This document shows positions 1 to 9,500 of a stretch of DNA of 64,000 nucleotides, in pieces. Location: NCBI GenBank assembly GCA_003558125.1, contig PWMQ01000101.1, positions 62,001 to 126,000 of the forward strand. The letters are read 5' to 3'. The translations under genes and the position numbers were made by a program. The notes beneath the pieces were generated by a model, which saw only the letters and a list, made by a program, of their open reading frames with translations, was not told the DNA's origin and searched no databases. The stretch comes from Natronospira sp. (lineage in GTDB: Bacteria > Pseudomonadota > Gammaproteobacteria > Natronospirales > Natronospiraceae). Every line of letters starts with the position of its first letter. The stretch's first letter is position 1.

Positions 1-372
1 CTTCATCGGCAGGCCGATGTCGTTGTGCAACTTGCCGACTTGCAGCCGCTTCTCGAAATAGTCAGGACCTAGCCCCCCGCGGTCGGCGTGGTCGGTGATA
101 TCCCGAAGGTATTGGCTCTGAGCCACCTCCAGGTGACTGCGCAGCTTGCCAAGCTTGATTCCGTGTTGGCGGGCGTGCGCGTCGAAGAAGCGCCGCGAGG
201 CCGGGTGGGAGAACTGGAAGTCATAGAAGCTGCGCGCGATCGTTGGTGCCCGCCGGTCCATCCATTTCTTCAGACTGGCAAGGCGGTTGATCTCGGCGGG
301 GCCAAGCTTGAGGAAACTCAGGCGCTCGGCGAGGTTGGTCTGGTTAATCCCGAGCTTCTCGGCTAGTGACAT
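1..372 (-). CDS. Globin-coupled sensor, N-terminal part (cut by window edge)
   Basis: Only the first 124 codons are in the window; the gene runs off the left edge. The start is ATG at 372-370, behind a GAGAGGTGAG ribosome site. The visible protein reads like the sensor-globin (protoglobin) fold of globin-coupled sensors: FYDFQFSHPASRRFF, then LRSHLEVAQSQYLRDI, then ADRGGLGPDYFEKRLQVGKLHNDIGLPMK. The His in VGKLHNDIGLP is at the place of the proximal haem ligand in this family, so O2 or another diatomic gas would be sensed. The output domain (GGDEF, chemotaxis or kinase) lies outside the window and is unknown. An FNR-like half-perfect site sits about 130 bp upstream. Confidence 0.85.
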   Translation of the reverse strand, partial: MSLAEKLGINQTNLAERLSFLKLGPAEINRLASLKKWMDRRAPTIARSFYDFQFSHPASRRFFDAHARQHGIKLGKLRSHLEVAQSQYLRDITDHADRGGLGPDYFEKRLQVGKLHNDIGLPMK

Positions 373-503
373 ACAGTGACTCACCTCTCGACTAGAGCTT
401 GGGCCGCACATTTACGGCCGTGGCTTCGGCCTCGCAATGTGGTCACTGCGGGCCTCATGCTCAGTTTAACGACCAGTCGCCGAAAAGTTTAGATAATGCT
501 GAT

Positions 504-517
504 ATGATTTAAATCAA
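504..517. promoter_or_regulatory. Candidate FNR/Anr box upstream of the globin sensor
   Basis: ATGAT-TTAA-ATCAA matches the FNR/Anr consensus TTGAT-N4-ATCAA at 9 of 10 defined bases. It lies in an AT-rich gap between the stress gene at 549 and the minus-strand globin-sensor gene, about 130 bp before that start codon. No well-placed -10 is visible, so the promoter geometry is unresolved. Confidence 0.45.
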
Positions 518-548
518 TCTCATCAATAAATAAAGTCAAAAAAGCGAG

Positions 549-1022
549 TCACGAGGGCGAGATCACCAGCACCGGGCAGTCGGCTTGCCGCACCAGGGCC
601 TCCGAGACGCTCCCGAGGAGCAGCGACCGGAGCCGGGATTGGCCACGCCGGCCCACCACCAGCAGGCTGTCAGGGTGCGCTCGGCAGTAGGCGAGCAGGG
701 CGTCGGCGGGTTGTCCCGTGAGCCAGACTTCTTCCACCGGCCCGGCGAAATCCGGCAGGGCCTGTCGGATCCGGGCAAACAGTTTGCGACTGCCACGTTC
801 CGCGGCCTTGGCGATTTCTTCGTCCGAGAGATGAACCACCCCCTCGAAGCGTTCCGGCATCTGCTCAAGTTCCAGCAGCTCCTCGGGGTGGCCCTCGAAG
901 ACGTGCAGAAGGACCAGTCCCGTGCCCATCGCCTGTGCCAGTGCCGCGGCCTGGCGGGCGGCTTCCAGGGCATTCTCGGAGTGATCCAGGGCGACTAGCA
1001 CGGTAGAGTGGGGAATGGGCAT
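549..1022 (-). CDS. Universal stress protein, single UspA domain
   Basis: This is a 157-residue cytoplasmic protein with one UspA fold. It opens with VLVALDHSENALEAARQAAALA, a typical first strand and helix. Near the C-terminus it carries G-2x-G-9x-G-S (from GRRGQ to LLGS), the ATP-binding loop of nucleotide-binding Usp proteins, and then the final strand CPVLVIS. It is divergent from the tandem Usp gene at 1180, with an FNR-type site between them. Family members help cells survive starvation, redox stress or oxygen limitation. The exact substrate or partner cannot be read from sequence. Confidence 0.9.
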   Translation of the reverse strand: MPIPHSTVLVALDHSENALEAARQAAALAQAMGTGLVLLHVFEGHPEELLELEQMPERFEGVVHLSDEEIAKAAERGSRKLFARIRQALPDFAGPVEEVWLTGQPADALLAYCRAHPDSLLVVGRRGQSRLRSLLLGSVSEALVRQADCPVLVISPS

Positions 1023-1049
1023 GGGAGCTCTCGATTGGCTGCTGTTTGT

Positions 1050-1063
1050 TTGATAACGATCAA
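1050..1063. promoter_or_regulatory. FNR/Anr box between divergent usp genes
   Basis: TTGATAACGATCAA is a perfect match to TTGAT-N4-ATCAA. Its centre (1056.5) is 31 bp before a TAGGCT hexamer at 1085-1090, the class II spacing for FNR activation, giving a start near 1098 for the plus-strand tandem usp gene. For the minus-strand usp gene it is only about 34 bp before the start codon, so it more likely represses or does not act there. Confidence 0.65.
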
Positions 1064-1179
1064 ATTTAACAATCCTGGCGATGATAGGCTATGTTGATGC
1101 CGTCGCCCGGTGCTGATTCCTCAAGACATCAGCCGCCGCAGGCAGTTCGCTCATTCACCCGATGCAACAGGGGTAAGAA

Positions 1180-2118
1180 ATGGAAGCCATCAAGCATGTG
1201 GTTGCCGCCATTCGCGATGACCGCCCTGAGGGCGGCGCCATGGATCGGGCCGTGGATATCGCCCGTCGTGCCAATGCCAGGCTGAGCCTGTTCGTGTTCG
1301 CCTGGGATCGCGGGGTCAGGCGGAATATCTTCACCCGTCGGGAGACCGTGGACCGGGCCATCGCCGATCATGTGGCCGAACGTCGACAGTGGCTGAATGA
1401 GCGCGCCAAACCCCTGCGGGATGAAGGCCTGGATGTCCATACCGAGGTCATCTGGGCGGACTCCCTGTCCCGGGAAATCATCAAGATGGCGCTGACGCTG
1501 GAACCGGACCTGATCGTCAAGGATGCCGAGACCGGTCCCCGGCGGGGCTGGGCCCCGGCGGATTGGCGACTGCTGCGTCATTGCCCCTCGCCGCTGATGC
1601 TGGTTCAGCCAAGGGCCGGGACGAATGTCTCTCGGGTCCTGGCGGCGGTTGATCCCATGCACGCCTGGGGCAAACCCGAGAGCCTGGATGGCAGCATCCT
1701 GGCCGCGGCCAGCACGATTGCCGGGCTCTATCAGGCGGAAATCCATGTGGGTCATGCGGTGGAGGCCTTGCCTGCATTGCTGGAGCAACATATGGGTGAA
1801 GGGGGCAAGGGCCTGGAAGCAGCGAAACAGGACTATCGCCGCACCCAGGAAGAGGCCCTGGCCAAGGCCTGTGAAGGCAGTGGCCTGTCCCCGTCCCACA
1901 TCCACCAGCGTCAGGGCAGTCCGGAGGCGGTAATCAGTGAGTTGGCGGAGGATATCAGTGCCGATTTGCTGATCCTGGGTACGGTCAACCGGCGTGGCCT
2001 CAAGCGGGCAGTCATCGGCAGCACCGCCGAGGCCATCCTGGACCGGACGGTCTGTGACGTTCTCGCCATCAAGCCCGAGGGCTTTGTCAGCGATTATGAG
2101 CGGCTCAAGGACGAGTAG
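1180..2118 (+). CDS. uspE: Tandem-domain universal stress protein, UspE-like
   Basis: The 312-residue length is close to E. coli UspE (316), and the protein has two UspA domains in tandem. The first (about 1-150) begins with IKHVVAAIRDD and lacks a clear ATP loop. The second (about 155-305) has VSRVLAAVDP, DLLILGTVNRRGLKRAVIGS and the ending CDVLAIKPEGF, very like UspE. The ATG follows AGGGGTAA. The FNR-type site upstream fits known anaerobic control of usp genes in gammaproteobacteria. It is convergent with the diguanylate cyclase gene, only 11 bp apart. The name is by similarity of architecture; uspF or other tandem Usp types are not excluded. Confidence 0.85.
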   Translation: MEAIKHVVAAIRDDRPEGGAMDRAVDIARRANARLSLFVFAWDRGVRRNIFTRRETVDRAIADHVAERRQWLNERAKPLRDEGLDVHTEVIWADSLSREIIKMALTLEPDLIVKDAETGPRRGWAPADWRLLRHCPSPLMLVQPRAGTNVSRVLAAVDPMHAWGKPESLDGSILAAASTIAGLYQAEIHVGHAVEALPALLEQHMGEGGKGLEAAKQDYRRTQEEALAKACEGSGLSPSHIHQRQGSPEAVISELAEDISADLLILGTVNRRGLKRAVIGSTAEAILDRTVCDVLAIKPEGFVSDYERLKDE

Positions 2119-2129
2119 GCCGGTCCTGC

Positions 2130-5100
2130 CTATTCGTCCTGCGGGCTACGCTCCCGGCGAATGTCCAAATCCCCCGAAGCGGCCATTGCCGTCGGGGCGG
2201 TTTGGCGAAAACGCTGCATGAAATCGACTTCCCGGGCGGCGTCCCGAGGGATGATCTGAACCCAGCGGTCGCGGCCTTCTTCCTTGGCGATGTAGTTGGC
2301 GGCGTCCGCGATTTCCAGCACCTCTTCCCAGGCCAGGGCGTCGGGTGCCTCGGGCAGTGCCGGATAGCAGGCCACGCCGATGGAACAGCTGCACTGCAGT
2401 TCCCCCTCGTCCAGCTCGAATCGGTGCTTCCGCACGGCGCGGATGATGCGGTCGGCGCAGGCGGCTGCCTGTTCACGTTCGCTGTGGCGTGCCACCACCA
2501 GGAATTCCTCCCCACCCCAGCGGATCACATAGTCGGATTCGCGCACCTGGCTGGCCAGAATCTCCGCAAAGCCTTCCAGAATGCGGTCGCCGGCGCGGTG
2601 CCCATGCTGGTCATTGATTCGCTTGAAGTGGTCAAGGTCCACCATGAGGAAGGTGATATCCCGATTGGCAAAATCGCTGCTTCGGGTGTAGGCCCGCTCC
2701 ACCTGGGCGATGTCATGGGGTAGCTGCTGGTTGAGATAGCGGCGATTGCGCAGGCCGGTCAGCGGGTCGGTGACGCTGGCTTCCTGGAGCTGGGTATTGA
2801 GTTCATTCAATTGCCGAGTCCGTTTTCGCACCATGCGTTCCAGAACCATGCGCCGCTGGCGCAGCCGCCGGACACTGTAGCTCCAGGCAAGATAGGCCAG
2901 TAGCAACAGGGTGAGGCCGACCAGTAGCTGGAACCATTGGGTTTCATGAATTCGTGGGCTCAGGTAGAGCTCAAGTTCTGCCGCTTGCGTGGATTCCACT
3001 CCCCGCTCATTCCGGGCATGCAGCTCAAAGCGGTATTCCCCCGGTGGCAAGTTGGTGTAAAAGGCGGTCCGACGTTCTCCCACCTCCTGCCAGTCCTGGT
3101 CGAAACCCTGAAGGCGATAGCGGTAATTTACCCCACGTGGATGACGGAACTGCAGGCCGGAAAAGTCCACCTCCAGATCCCGCGCTTCCGGCGGCAATTT
3201 CACTGAGGCTTGCTGCTTGAAGTCCAGGGGATAGATTTGTCCGCCCGAACGCAGACTGCGCAGGCGGGGCAGGGGGGCGGGTGGCGTGGTGGAGGCTCGG
3301 CTCAGGTCGAGACTGAGGGCCCCCTCCAGACTGGGGCACCAGAACCGGTTGGAAACAGACTGGAAAAGGCCGGCCTGACCATGGCCCCCATTGCACTGAG
3401 CTGGGACGGGGTCGCCGAGACGGCCGAATAGCGTGGCTTCGAACAGTTCCCGTTCGCCCCGGTCCACCTCATCGAACTGTCTCAATGGAATGCGCTGGAT
3501 GCCTTCATGGGTCGTTGTCCAGACATGGCCGTCGCCGTCCAGGGCCATGAAGGAACTGACCGTCGCCCGCAGACCCCGACCATCGGGGTAGAGGCGGTAG
3601 TCATCGTCGGGGAAGCGGGCGAGGGCGCCCTGGAGCATGGCCCAGACGGTGCCATCAAGCTCGAACAGGGCTGAGGCGCTGAATTCATGAAGGCTGGATT
3701 CCGGTGCCACCGGCTCCACGCCTTCGGCATCTCCCCGGAAGACGCCGGTATCCGTGGTCACCCAGATTCGTCCCTGGCTGTCTTCGAGGACATCGCGGGT
3801 ACGTTGCTGGCTGAGGCCACGGCTTTCATCGATGCGTTGCAGTTCGCCCTCCCGCCACCAATAGAGACCTTCACGCGTCGCCAGCCAGATCCTGCCGTCG
3901 CGGTCTTCGGTGATTCCGAAGATGCCGCCGGTGGGCAGTTCCTCCGGGACCGGCAGTGGCTCCAGACCGGGCCAGTCATACCAGGCCACCCCACCACGGG
4001 TCGCAATCCAGAAGCGGTCCTGGCTGTCCAGCAGGAAGCCCATGGTCATGGCATGAGGCAGTTCCTCGGGGCTGGCAAACTGCTCGAAGCGATCTTCCAG
4101 CATGCGGTAGGCACCATACTCATTGGTGCCGGCCCAGACATGACCCTCCGGGTCCTCGAACATTGCCCAGATAATGTCGTCAATCAGGCCGTCCCGCTCG
4201 CCAAAGCGCTGAAAGGGGCCGGCTGTCAGCCTGACCAGTCCCCGGGCCTGAGTGCCGATCCAGAGGTTGCCTTCATGGTCCTGGGTCAGGTCCCTTAGCC
4301 ATTCAGCCTCGCTGATGGATGTTGTGACGATTGGCTGGGGCTGTTCCGCGTCAGGCGCGTACCGGTAGAGGCCCGAGACGCTGGCTGCCCACAGGCTGCC
4401 AGCCTGATCCACCAGCAGCCGCTCAACCTCGCGCGCCAGCAGTAGTTCGCCCGGCCACCGTTCGGGCTCCGCCAACGGCAATGCCCACAGGCCATCCGAG
4501 CTTCCCAGCAGCAATTTGTCCCCGCGGATGGCCATGTCCCGCAGCTCGAGTTCGCTGTGTTCGGAGGGAAAGTGCTCCAGCTCACCATCCGCCAATCGCC
4601 ACAGATGACCCCGGCCACCGATGTAAAGGCGCGCGTCGTCATCCCGCAGCAGGCTGAACAGGGAAGAATCGATATCCGGGTGCTGCACAAGGCGGTCCGG
4701 GGTGGCGCGATAAAGACCGTTATCTGCGGCCAGCCACACGCCTTGGTCATTGGCCTCGACGATGTCCCGGACCGGTCCGGTCCCCTGCTCGGCGTCGAGG
4801 CTATGGAATTCGCCATCGACGAAGATGCTCAGGCCACGCTCGGTGCCGATCCACAAGCGACCGCTGTCGTCTTCAAGCAGGGCATTGATGTAGCCATGCC
4901 GGAGACCGGGGTGGTCCTCGGTCATGAAGTTCTCGAACTCGACGCCGTCGAAACGGCTCAGGCCATTCTGGGTGCCGATCCACATGGCACCGCTCCGGGA
5001 TTGAATGACGGTTTGGCCGGTGGTCTGTGGCATGCCATCGGCAACAGCCCAGCGTTGTTGCTCCAGATGGTGGGCCGGGATGTCCAGGGGTAGGGCCTTA

Positions 5101-5189
5101 GCCAGTGGGGTAATCAATGGGCACAGCAAGAAACAGCTGAGCAGGACCGGCGCGATGGGATGGCGGGCTCGGGCACGATTGACGGACAC
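2130..5189 (-). CDS. Periplasmic-propeller diguanylate cyclase (Reg_prop / Y_Y_Y / GGDEF)
   Basis: The protein has 1019 residues, with a GTG start after AGGGGGT and an N-terminal signal sequence. Residues of about 40-640 form repeated two-component-regulator propeller blades (recurring WIGTQNGLSRF, LWIGTERGLS, VWAGTNEYGAY, IWLATREGLY). A Y_Y_Y domain follows (YRYRLQGFDQDW, about 680-745), then one membrane helix (WFQLLVGLTLLLLAYLAW, about 750-770), a short coiled coil and a C-terminal GGDEF domain with intact GGEEF near 890 and the DxxxFKRIND metal segment. It should sense a periplasmic ligand and make c-di-GMP in the cytoplasm. It has no EAL domain and no histidine kinase. The ligand is unknown. 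Confidence 0.93.
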   Translation of the reverse strand: MSVNRARARHPIAPVLLSCFLLCPLITPLAKALPLDIPAHHLEQQRWAVADGMPQTTGQTVIQSRSGAMWIGTQNGLSRFDGVEFENFMTEDHPGLRHGYINALLEDDSGRLWIGTERGLSIFVDGEFHSLDAEQGTGPVRDIVEANDQGVWLAADNGLYRATPDRLVQHPDIDSSLFSLLRDDDARLYIGGRGHLWRLADGELEHFPSEHSELELRDMAIRGDKLLLGSSDGLWALPLAEPERWPGELLLAREVERLLVDQAGSLWAASVSGLYRYAPDAEQPQPIVTTSISEAEWLRDLTQDHEGNLWIGTQARGLVRLTAGPFQRFGERDGLIDDIIWAMFEDPEGHVWAGTNEYGAYRMLEDRFEQFASPEELPHAMTMGFLLDSQDRFWIATRGGVAWYDWPGLEPLPVPEELPTGGIFGITEDRDGRIWLATREGLYWWREGELQRIDESRGLSQQRTRDVLEDSQGRIWVTTDTGVFRGDAEGVEPVAPESSLHEFSASALFELDGTVWAMLQGALARFPDDDYRLYPDGRGLRATVSSFMALDGDGHVWTTTHEGIQRIPLRQFDEVDRGERELFEATLFGRLGDPVPAQCNGGHGQAGLFQSVSNRFWCPSLEGALSLDLSRASTTPPAPLPRLRSLRSGGQIYPLDFKQQASVKLPPEARDLEVDFSGLQFRHPRGVNYRYRLQGFDQDWQEVGERRTAFYTNLPPGEYRFELHARNERGVESTQAAELELYLSPRIHETQWFQLLVGLTLLLLAYLAWSYSVRRLRQRRMVLERMVRKRTRQLNELNTQLQEASVTDPLTGLRNRRYLNQQLPHDIAQVERAYTRSSDFANRDITFLMVDLDHFKRINDQHGHRAGDRILEGFAEILASQVRESDYVIRWGGEEFLVVARHSEREQAAACADRIIRAVRKHRFELDEGELQCSCSIGVACYPALPEAPDALAWEEVLEIADAANYIAKEEGRDRWVQIIPRDAAREVDFMQRFRQTAPTAMAASGDLDIRRERSPQDE

Positions 5190-5345
5190 TGGCTGGACCC
5201 CCTGGTAGATATCATTGGCTGAAAGGGGCGGTCCATCGCGTCATCAGGCAGTTCATTGCCCTTCCCGACAAGAATATCAGGGTTTTACGGTTCACTGTAT
5301 CCGCCATGTTAAAATCTGCCGCCCTCTCTTAGTCGGACGGAGACC

Positions 5346-5669
5346 ATGTCTGAGAGTATCTACCGTGTTGTATTCAACAATCAGGACAAGGTTTACGAAT
5401 TGTATGCCCGCTACGTGAATCAGGGCGCGATCTTTGGTTTCGTGGAGATTGGCGGCTTTCTGTTCGGTGAGCGCAGTTCCGTGGTGGTGGATCCCAGCGA
5501 GGAAAAGCTCAGGGATGAATTCGAGGGCGTTGAAGCCACCCAGATTCCTCTCCATGCCGTGATTCGAATAGACAAGGTGGCCCGCCGGGGTAGTGCCCGT
5601 ATTACCGATCGGGAAGGTGGCAATGTGACCCCCTTCCCGGTTTATGGGCCGGGTCCGGGCGGCAAGTGA
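5346..5669 (+). CDS. DUF1820 family protein
   Basis: This 107-residue protein matches the DUF1820 family from the start (IYRVVFNNQDKVYELYAR) through GFVEIGGFLFGE and IPLHAVIRIDKV. The family is found mostly in gammaproteobacteria and has no established function. The ATG follows ACGGAGACC. Its TGA overlaps the GTG start of the next gene by four bases, so the two are probably translationally coupled. There is no signal peptide or membrane segment. Confidence 0.88.
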   Translation: MSESIYRVVFNNQDKVYELYARYVNQGAIFGFVEIGGFLFGERSSVVVDPSEEKLRDEFEGVEATQIPLHAVIRIDKVARRGSARITDREGGNVTPFPVYGPGPGGK

Positions 5670-6433
5670 GCACCTTTCGCTTCGCCTTCCTGGGCAGCGG
5701 CAGCCGCGGAAACGCCCTGCTGGTGGAGGCGGCTGGTCGGCGGGTGCTGGTGGATTGCGGCTTTTCCGCCAGGGAGACCGCGCGTCGCATGGCCGGTCTC
5801 AATCTGGAACCGGGGCAGCTGGATGCCATCCTGGTCACCCATGAGCATGCCGATCACGCCAGTGGCGTGGTGCGTTTGGCCAGGCGTCATGGCCTGCCCG
5901 TCTTTACCACCCACGGAACCCGTGCAGCCGTCGGCGATGGCGATGATCTTGACTGGCGTCTGATCTCCTCTCATGAGGATTTTTTCCTGGGGAAGCTGGC
6001 AGTGACGCCAGTGGCCGTCCCGCACGACGCCCGCGAGCCGGTGCAGTTCATTCTTGGCGACGGTCAGCACCGACTGGGTCTGTTGACCGACCTGGGCCAT
6101 GTCACTCCCCATGTTGTTCGCTGCTACAGCGGCTGTCAGGCCCTGGTGCTGGAAGCCAACCACGATCGGGCCATGCTCGCATCCGGTCCCTATCCACCTG
6201 CCCTGAAGCGTCGGGTGGGAGGCGATTTCGGCCACCTCAACAACGAGCAGTCGGCTGCTTTTCTGGATGCATCGGACATGCAGTCTCTGGAGCGCCTGAT
6301 TGCGGCTCATATCAGTGAGAAGAACAACGATGCCGACCTGGCCCGGGATACCCTGGCCGATGGGATCGGCTGGTCTTCCAGCCGCGTGGAAGTCGCAGTA
6401 CAGGACAGCGCCTCGGACTGGTATGAGCTGTGA
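5666..6433 (+). CDS. MBL-fold metallo-hydrolase, YycJ/WalJ-like
   Basis: The protein has 255 residues with a GTG start overlapping the DUF1820 stop. It carries the metallo-beta-lactamase metal motif THEHADH (HxHxDH) near residue 50, the GSGSRGNALLVE opening typical of YycJ/WalJ proteins, and a later conserved LEANHD. Related proteins are exonuclease-like or phosphodiesterase-like hydrolases with two metal ions. The exact substrate is not determined. The ending after GFGHLNN-like and AHISEKNND segments is of family-typical length. Confidence 0.88.
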   Translation: MSTFRFAFLGSGSRGNALLVEAAGRRVLVDCGFSARETARRMAGLNLEPGQLDAILVTHEHADHASGVVRLARRHGLPVFTTHGTRAAVGDGDDLDWRLISSHEDFFLGKLAVTPVAVPHDAREPVQFILGDGQHRLGLLTDLGHVTPHVVRCYSGCQALVLEANHDRAMLASGPYPPALKRRVGGDFGHLNNEQSAAFLDASDMQSLERLIAAHISEKNNDADLARDTLADGIGWSSSRVEVAVQDSASDWYEL

Positions 6434-6540
6434 TACTGCGCCCTCTGGGCGCGGACAGCGGCACTGGTTTGAAAAACGGGTCTCCGGTAAAATTGCCGCC
6501 TTTCTTCGCCTCCTTTTCCCAGTAATCCAGAGAACCCGAC

Positions 6541-9500
6541 ATGCAGCACTTTCCCGGCGGCAAGGCCCTGTCCGATTTCCGTCTTGAGAAGCTCGCCATC
6601 CGACTTCGAGAAATCGCTCCCGAACTGACCGACCTGACTGCCGAATGGCTGTACCTGGCCGATGTGGAGGCCGAACTGGCCGAGGATGAGCGGGCCCTTC
6701 TCGGTCGGCTGTTGGATGACGGTTCCCTGCCGGCAGACGGTCGCCGGGAGCAGGCGGCGGATGTCTGGGTGGTGCCCCGCATCGGCACGCTTTCGCCCTG
6801 GTCCTCCAAGGCCACCGATATTCTTCACCACTGCGGGCTGCGCCATGTCCGGCGTATTGAGCGCGGGATCCGCTATCGCCTGTTCATGAATGACCGCCCT
6901 GACGCCGGGACCTGGAAAAAATTGGCGGCAGCGCTGCATGACCGGATGACGGAATCCGCCCTGGCCACACTGGCCGATGCCGAAGCCCTGTTCCGGCAGG
7001 CTGAGCCGGCGCCGGTGGCAAGCGTGCCGCTGCTGGCGGAGGGACGGGAGGCCCTTGTCACAGCCAACCAGCAACTGGGGCTGGCCCTGTCGGACGATGA
7101 GATCGACTACCTGGCGGAGAACTTCCAGTGCCTGGGCCGGAATCCGGCCGACGTGGAGCTGATGATGTTTGCCCAGGCCAATTCCGAGCACTGTCGCCAC
7201 AAGATCTTCAATGCCGACTGGACAATCGATGGCGAGGCCCAGGCTCAAAGCCTGTTCGATATGATCCGGGACAGCTACCGGGCGAATAGCGACGGCGTGC
7301 TTTCCGCCTACCGCGACAATGCCGCGGCAGTGGAGGGCAGTGTGAGCGGGCGTTACTTCCCCGATCCCGAGGGCGTCTATCGGTTGCACGAAGAGCCCAT
7401 TCACCTGATCATGAAGGTGGAGACCCACAATCATCCCACTGCCATCTCCCCCTATCCCGGTGCCGCTACCGGTTCCGGCGGCGAGATCCGTGATGAAGGG
7501 GCCACCGGTATCGGCGCCAAGCCCAAGGCGGGCTTGACCGGTTTTTCCGTTTCCGCACTCAGGATTCCTGATGCGATTCAGAACTGGGAGCCCGATAACG
7601 GCCGTCCCAACCGCATGGCTTCCGCCCTGGAAATCATGCTGGATGGGCCCATCGGCGCGGCGTCGTTCAACAATGAATTCGGTCGTCCCAATCTGGCCGG
7701 CTACTTTCGCAGTTTCGAGCAGCAGGCCGAGCAGGGCGATGTGCCGACCCGCGGCTATCACAAGCCCATCATGATTGCCGGTGGCATGGGCAATATCCGT
7801 GAGGGTCACGTCGAGAAGCGTGAAGTCCCTGCCGGCGCAAGAGTCATCGTGCTGGGCGGGCCGGCCATGTTGATTGGCCTGGGTGGCGGGGCCGCCTCCT
7901 CGGTCACCAGCGGCGCCAGTGAAGCCGAGCTGGATTTTGCCTCCGTGCAACGGGACAACCCGGAAATTCAGCGTCGCTGCCAGGAAGTGATCGACCGTTG
8001 CTGGGCCCTGGGTGAGGGCAACCCGATTCTTTCCATCCACGATGTGGGGGCGGGTGGCCTGTCCAATGCCATTCCCGAAATTCTTGACGATGCCGGGCGG
8101 GGCGGGCGCATCGACTTGCGCCGTATCCCCAGTGTGGAGCCGGGAATGTCGCCCATGGGGATCTGGTGCAACGAGGCCCAGGAACGCTATGTCCTGGCGG
8201 TGAGCGAGGCGGACCTGGCTCGCTTCGAGGCAATCTGCCGTCGGGAGCGCTGCCCCTATGCCGATGTGGGCGAAGCCACCGCTGACCCCCAGTTGACCGT
8301 GGTGGACAGCCACTTCGGCAATCAGCCGGTGGACATGCCCATGGAAGTCTTGTTGGGCAAACCGCCCAAGATGTCCCGTGATACCCGCCGCGCCCAGCCC
8401 AGTCCGCTGGGCTTTGAAACCGAGGGGCTGGATCTGACCCGGGCGGTGGAGGCGGTGCTGGCTCACCCCACCGTTGCCGACAAGCGCTTCCTCATCACCA
8501 TCGGTGACCGCACCGTGGGTGGGCTTAGCGTGCGCGACCAGATGGTAGGGCCATGGCAGGTCCCGGTGGCCGATGCCGCCGTGACCCTGGCTGGCTACAG
8601 CGGCTGTCACGGCGAGGCCATGGCCATGGGTGAACGCACTCCCCTGGCGGTGATCGATGGCCCGGCTTCGGGGCGGATGGCAGTGGCGGAAGCCATTACC
8701 AATATTGCCTGCGCGCCCATCGAGGATCTTCGCAAGGTCCGGCTGTCGGCAAACTGGATGGCAGCGGCCAATCACGACAACGAGGATGCGGTGCTGTTTG
8801 ATACCGTGCGTGCGGTTGGCCATGAACTTTGCAGCGAGCTGGGTCTGACCATTCCGGTGGGCAAGGACTCCCTGTCCATGAAGACCCAATGGGACGAAAA
8901 GGACAGTGCCGGCACGGTGGTATCGCCGGTATCGCTGATTGTCTCTGCCTTTGCCCCGGTGACCGATGTGCGTCGGGCGGTCACGCCCCAGTTGCTGCCG
9001 CGGACTGACAGTGAGCTGCTGTTGGTGGATCTGGGTCGTGGACGCAATCGCCTGGGTGGTTCCATCCTTGCCCAGGTGGAAGGGGGATTCGGTGATCAGG
9101 CCCCCGACCTGGATGAGCCCCGCCTGCTGTCCGGCTTCTTCGCGGCCATCCAGCGCTTGCTGGCCGATGGCCGAGTGCTTGCCTACCACGATCGTTCCGA
9201 CGGCGGCCTGCTGACCACGCTGGCGGAGATGGCCTTTGCCGGGCGCTGCGGCATGGCCGTGAGCCTCGACGGCCTCGGTGACGATGCCATCGCCGCTCTG
9301 TTCTGCGAGGAACTGGGTGCGGTGCTTCAGGTGGCTGATGCCGACCGTCCCGCCGTATTGCAGGCCTTTGCCGAAGCCGGTATCGAAGAATGTCTGCATT
9401 GGCTTGGACGTCCGCGTGAGGATGATCGTATTGAAATCAGCCATGCGGCAAAGCCAATGCTGTCCGAGTCTCTGTTCGCGTGGTTGGCACCGTGGAGCCG

